This document shows, piece by piece, positions 5,542 to 6,555 of a stretch of DNA of 6,555 bases; position 1 is the stretch's first letter, and every line of letters begins with the position of its first letter. The notes beneath the pieces were generated by a model, which made no database searches, was not told the origin of the DNA, and worked only from the letters and a program-made list of their open reading frames with translations. The DNA is from an uncultured Clostridia bacterium (GTDB taxonomy: Bacteria; Bacillota; Clostridia; Christensenellales; UBA1242), in assembly GCA_946610635.1 (NCBI GenBank), contig CAMOCI010000040.1:1-6555 (forward strand), read 5' to 3'. The translations under genes were made by a program, and so were the position numbers.

Positions 5542-6393
5542 TTAATTTATTTGACCACAAATAACTCTATCTATACTTCTATGGTCCTTTGCTATTTTTA
5601 TATTTTTATAGCCAAAAGCTGTCATATACTCTTTAACTTTTTTGGCTTGCTCTGGGTCTATCTCTAAAAACAAATATCCATTTTTGTTTAAAAAATTGAC
5701 AGAGTTTTTGATAATTAATTTAATGTACTTTAAACCATCATCCCCACCATCAAAAGCAATTATAGGGTTATTTCTAACAACTTCGCTATTATCTAAAATT
5801 TTGCTAGCATTCCAAAATGGTGGATTAGATACAATAATATCATACTTTTTGTTAAAGATTTTTTGCCAATCACTATTTAAATCAAATTGATAAAAGTTAA
5901 CCATTGCACCTAATTTTTCTGCGTTTTTATTTGCAATTTCTACTGCAAATGGTGAAATATCAATTGCATCAACAACATTATTCAAAATCATTGATAGTGT
6001 TATAGCAATACATCCACTGCCCGTACATAAATCAACAATATTTGCTTTTTTTAAATATTTTTTGTCTAAATGCAAAATTTCATCAACAAGTGCTTCGGTA
6101 GATAGTCTTGGGTCAAAAACATTTTCTGTAACATCAAAATAGTTGCCATAAAATTCAATATATCCAAAAATTTGACTTAAAGATTCACCACCAATATATC
6201 TTAAAATTGCTTTTTTCATCGCGTCAATTTTATATTCTTCAAGTTGTTTAATATAGTCAAACTGATCCCTTTTTAAGCGTAATGTTTTAACAACTATCCA
6301 CTTGATTACTTCTTCATTATTAAAATTATGATGTTTTGTAAAATCATTTAATATTTGCATTGTTTGCTTTAAACTTAAATACTTAACTCGCAT
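5542..6393 (-). CDS. prmC: PrmC/HemK-family release factor glutamine methyltransferase
   Basis: PrmC methylates the Gln of the GGQ motif in peptide release factors RF1 and RF2, using S-adenosylmethionine. Seen: an N-terminal helical domain (about 1-75) ending in YIGGESLSQIFGYIEFYG (66-83), the usual RF-docking region; PRLSTE (95-100) in place of PRPETE; the SAM loop VDLCTGSGCIAITL (120-133); an acidic D145; the catalytic-type NPPF (190-193) in place of NPPY; FDGGDDGL (214-221); and a C-terminal KDHRSIDRVICG. The overall pattern and the 283-residue length fit PrmC, but several signature residues diverge, so a related N5-glutamine or other methyltransferase role is possible. The start at ATG 6393 has no clear Shine-Dalgarno, but a promoter places the transcript start at that A, suggesting leaderless translation. 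The gene prfA, the frequent partner, is not in view. Confidence 0.85.
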   Translation of the reverse strand: MRVKYLSLKQTMQILNDFTKHHNFNNEEVIKWIVVKTLRLKRDQFDYIKQLEEYKIDAMKKAILRYIGGESLSQIFGYIEFYGNYFDVTENVFDPRLSTEALVDEILHLDKKYLKKANIVDLCTGSGCIAITLSMILNNVVDAIDISPFAVEIANKNAEKLGAMVNFYQFDLNSDWQKIFNKKYDIIVSNPPFWNASKILDNSEVVRNNPIIAFDGGDDGLKYIKLIIKNSVNFLNKNGYLFLEIDPEQAKKVKEYMTAFGYKNIKIAKDHRSIDRVICGQIN

Positions 6394-6399
6394 GTCTTT

Positions 6400-6428
6400 A
6401 TTATATCATTAAATAAATCTATTGTAAA
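6400..6428 (-). promoter_or_regulatory. Promoter of prmC giving a leaderless message
   Basis: On the minus strand TTTACA (6423-6428), a 17-base spacer and a perfect TATAAT (6400-6405) with TG at the extended position (TGATATAAT). Standard spacing puts +1 at 6393, the A of the prmC ATG, and no ribosome site is visible before that ATG. Confidence 0.6.
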
Positions 6429-6501
6429 ATAATAAAATGCATAAGTCCATTATAATATCAAAAATAACATATTTTGACAATTTACATCATAAAATTTTTG
6501 T

Positions 6502-6555
6502 ATGAATGTTGTTTGGATTGTTATTATGCTTGCAGGCATAGTTGTTATGATTTTT
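6502..6555 (+). CDS. Start of a membrane-type protein, possibly spore maturation protein SpmA
   Basis: Only 18 codons are in the window: MNVVWIVIMLAGIVVMIF, an uncharged hydrophobic segment suited to a first transmembrane helix or signal anchor. The pattern M-N-x-x-W followed by an aliphatic run resembles the beginning of SpmA-type nucleoside-recognition-domain proteins of spore-forming Firmicutes, which help core dehydration during sporulation. That identification is tentative given the length. The frame is transcribed divergently from prmC. No Shine-Dalgarno precedes the ATG. A TAAAAT box (6490-6495) ends six bases before it, which would put the transcript start on the ATG, but no -35 box lies at the matching distance. 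The second ATG at 6506 is in another frame that stops quickly. Confidence 0.45.
   Translation, partial: MNVVWIVIMLAGIVVMIF

Noticed and set aside
6474..6502. Plus-strand TTGACA (6474-6479) as -35 for the right-edge gene
   Set aside because: At 16-18 bases downstream there is no acceptable -10 (TTTGTA or similar), and the good TAAAAT box is only 10 bases away.

Overview
The window is a very AT-rich stretch of a bacterial chromosome. The housekeeping gene order (metG, tatD, rsmA), strong Shine-Dalgarno sites on several genes, sigma-A-type promoters and U-tract terminators point to a low-GC Firmicute, probably an uncultured clostridial lineage. A fragment at the right edge that resembles the start of a spore maturation protein would fit that, but it is too short to prove it. 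No species can be named from this sequence alone.

Layout, left to right. (1) 1-213, minus strand: the 5' part of a gene with a PD-(D/E)XK nuclease-like signature, cut by the window edge, with a good promoter at 233-261. (2) 214-1120: about 900 bases without an intact convincing gene. This stretch holds a plus-strand promoter-like site (438-466), nested inverted repeats (542-648), a plus-strand terminator-like hairpin (729-767) and what looks like a decayed plus-strand gene (838-1067). It ends in a bidirectional terminator (1076-1115). (3) 1121-6393: a minus-strand block, in transcription order a PrmC-like methyltransferase, methionyl-tRNA synthetase (metG), a TatD-family hydrolase, 16S rRNA dimethyladenosine transferase (rsmA), a small interrupted reading frame, and a HIT-superfamily protein. 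(4) 6394-6501: a divergent intergenic region. (5) 6502-6555, plus strand: the first 18 codons of a membrane-type protein.

The minus-strand block is mostly translation and rRNA maturation. PrmC methylates release factors, MetRS charges tRNA-Met and RsmA modifies 16S rRNA. The metG-tatD-rsmA order is the familiar Firmicutes arrangement, but the rnmV (and yabE) genes that often sit between tatD and rsmA are absent here. The block is not one simple operon. metG has its own consensus promoter in the prmC-metG gap. A terminator follows metG, and a promoter for tatD is threaded through that terminator. The tatD promoter could drive tatD, rsmA and the HIT gene down to the 1076-1115 terminator.

The best places for a second look are the possible structured RNA in 470-767, the small reading frame split by one in-frame TAA between rsmA and the HIT gene, the frameshifted remnant at 838-1067, and the apparently leaderless start of the PrmC-like gene. 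I did not find a clear new multi-gene system; the rest is ordinary housekeeping.
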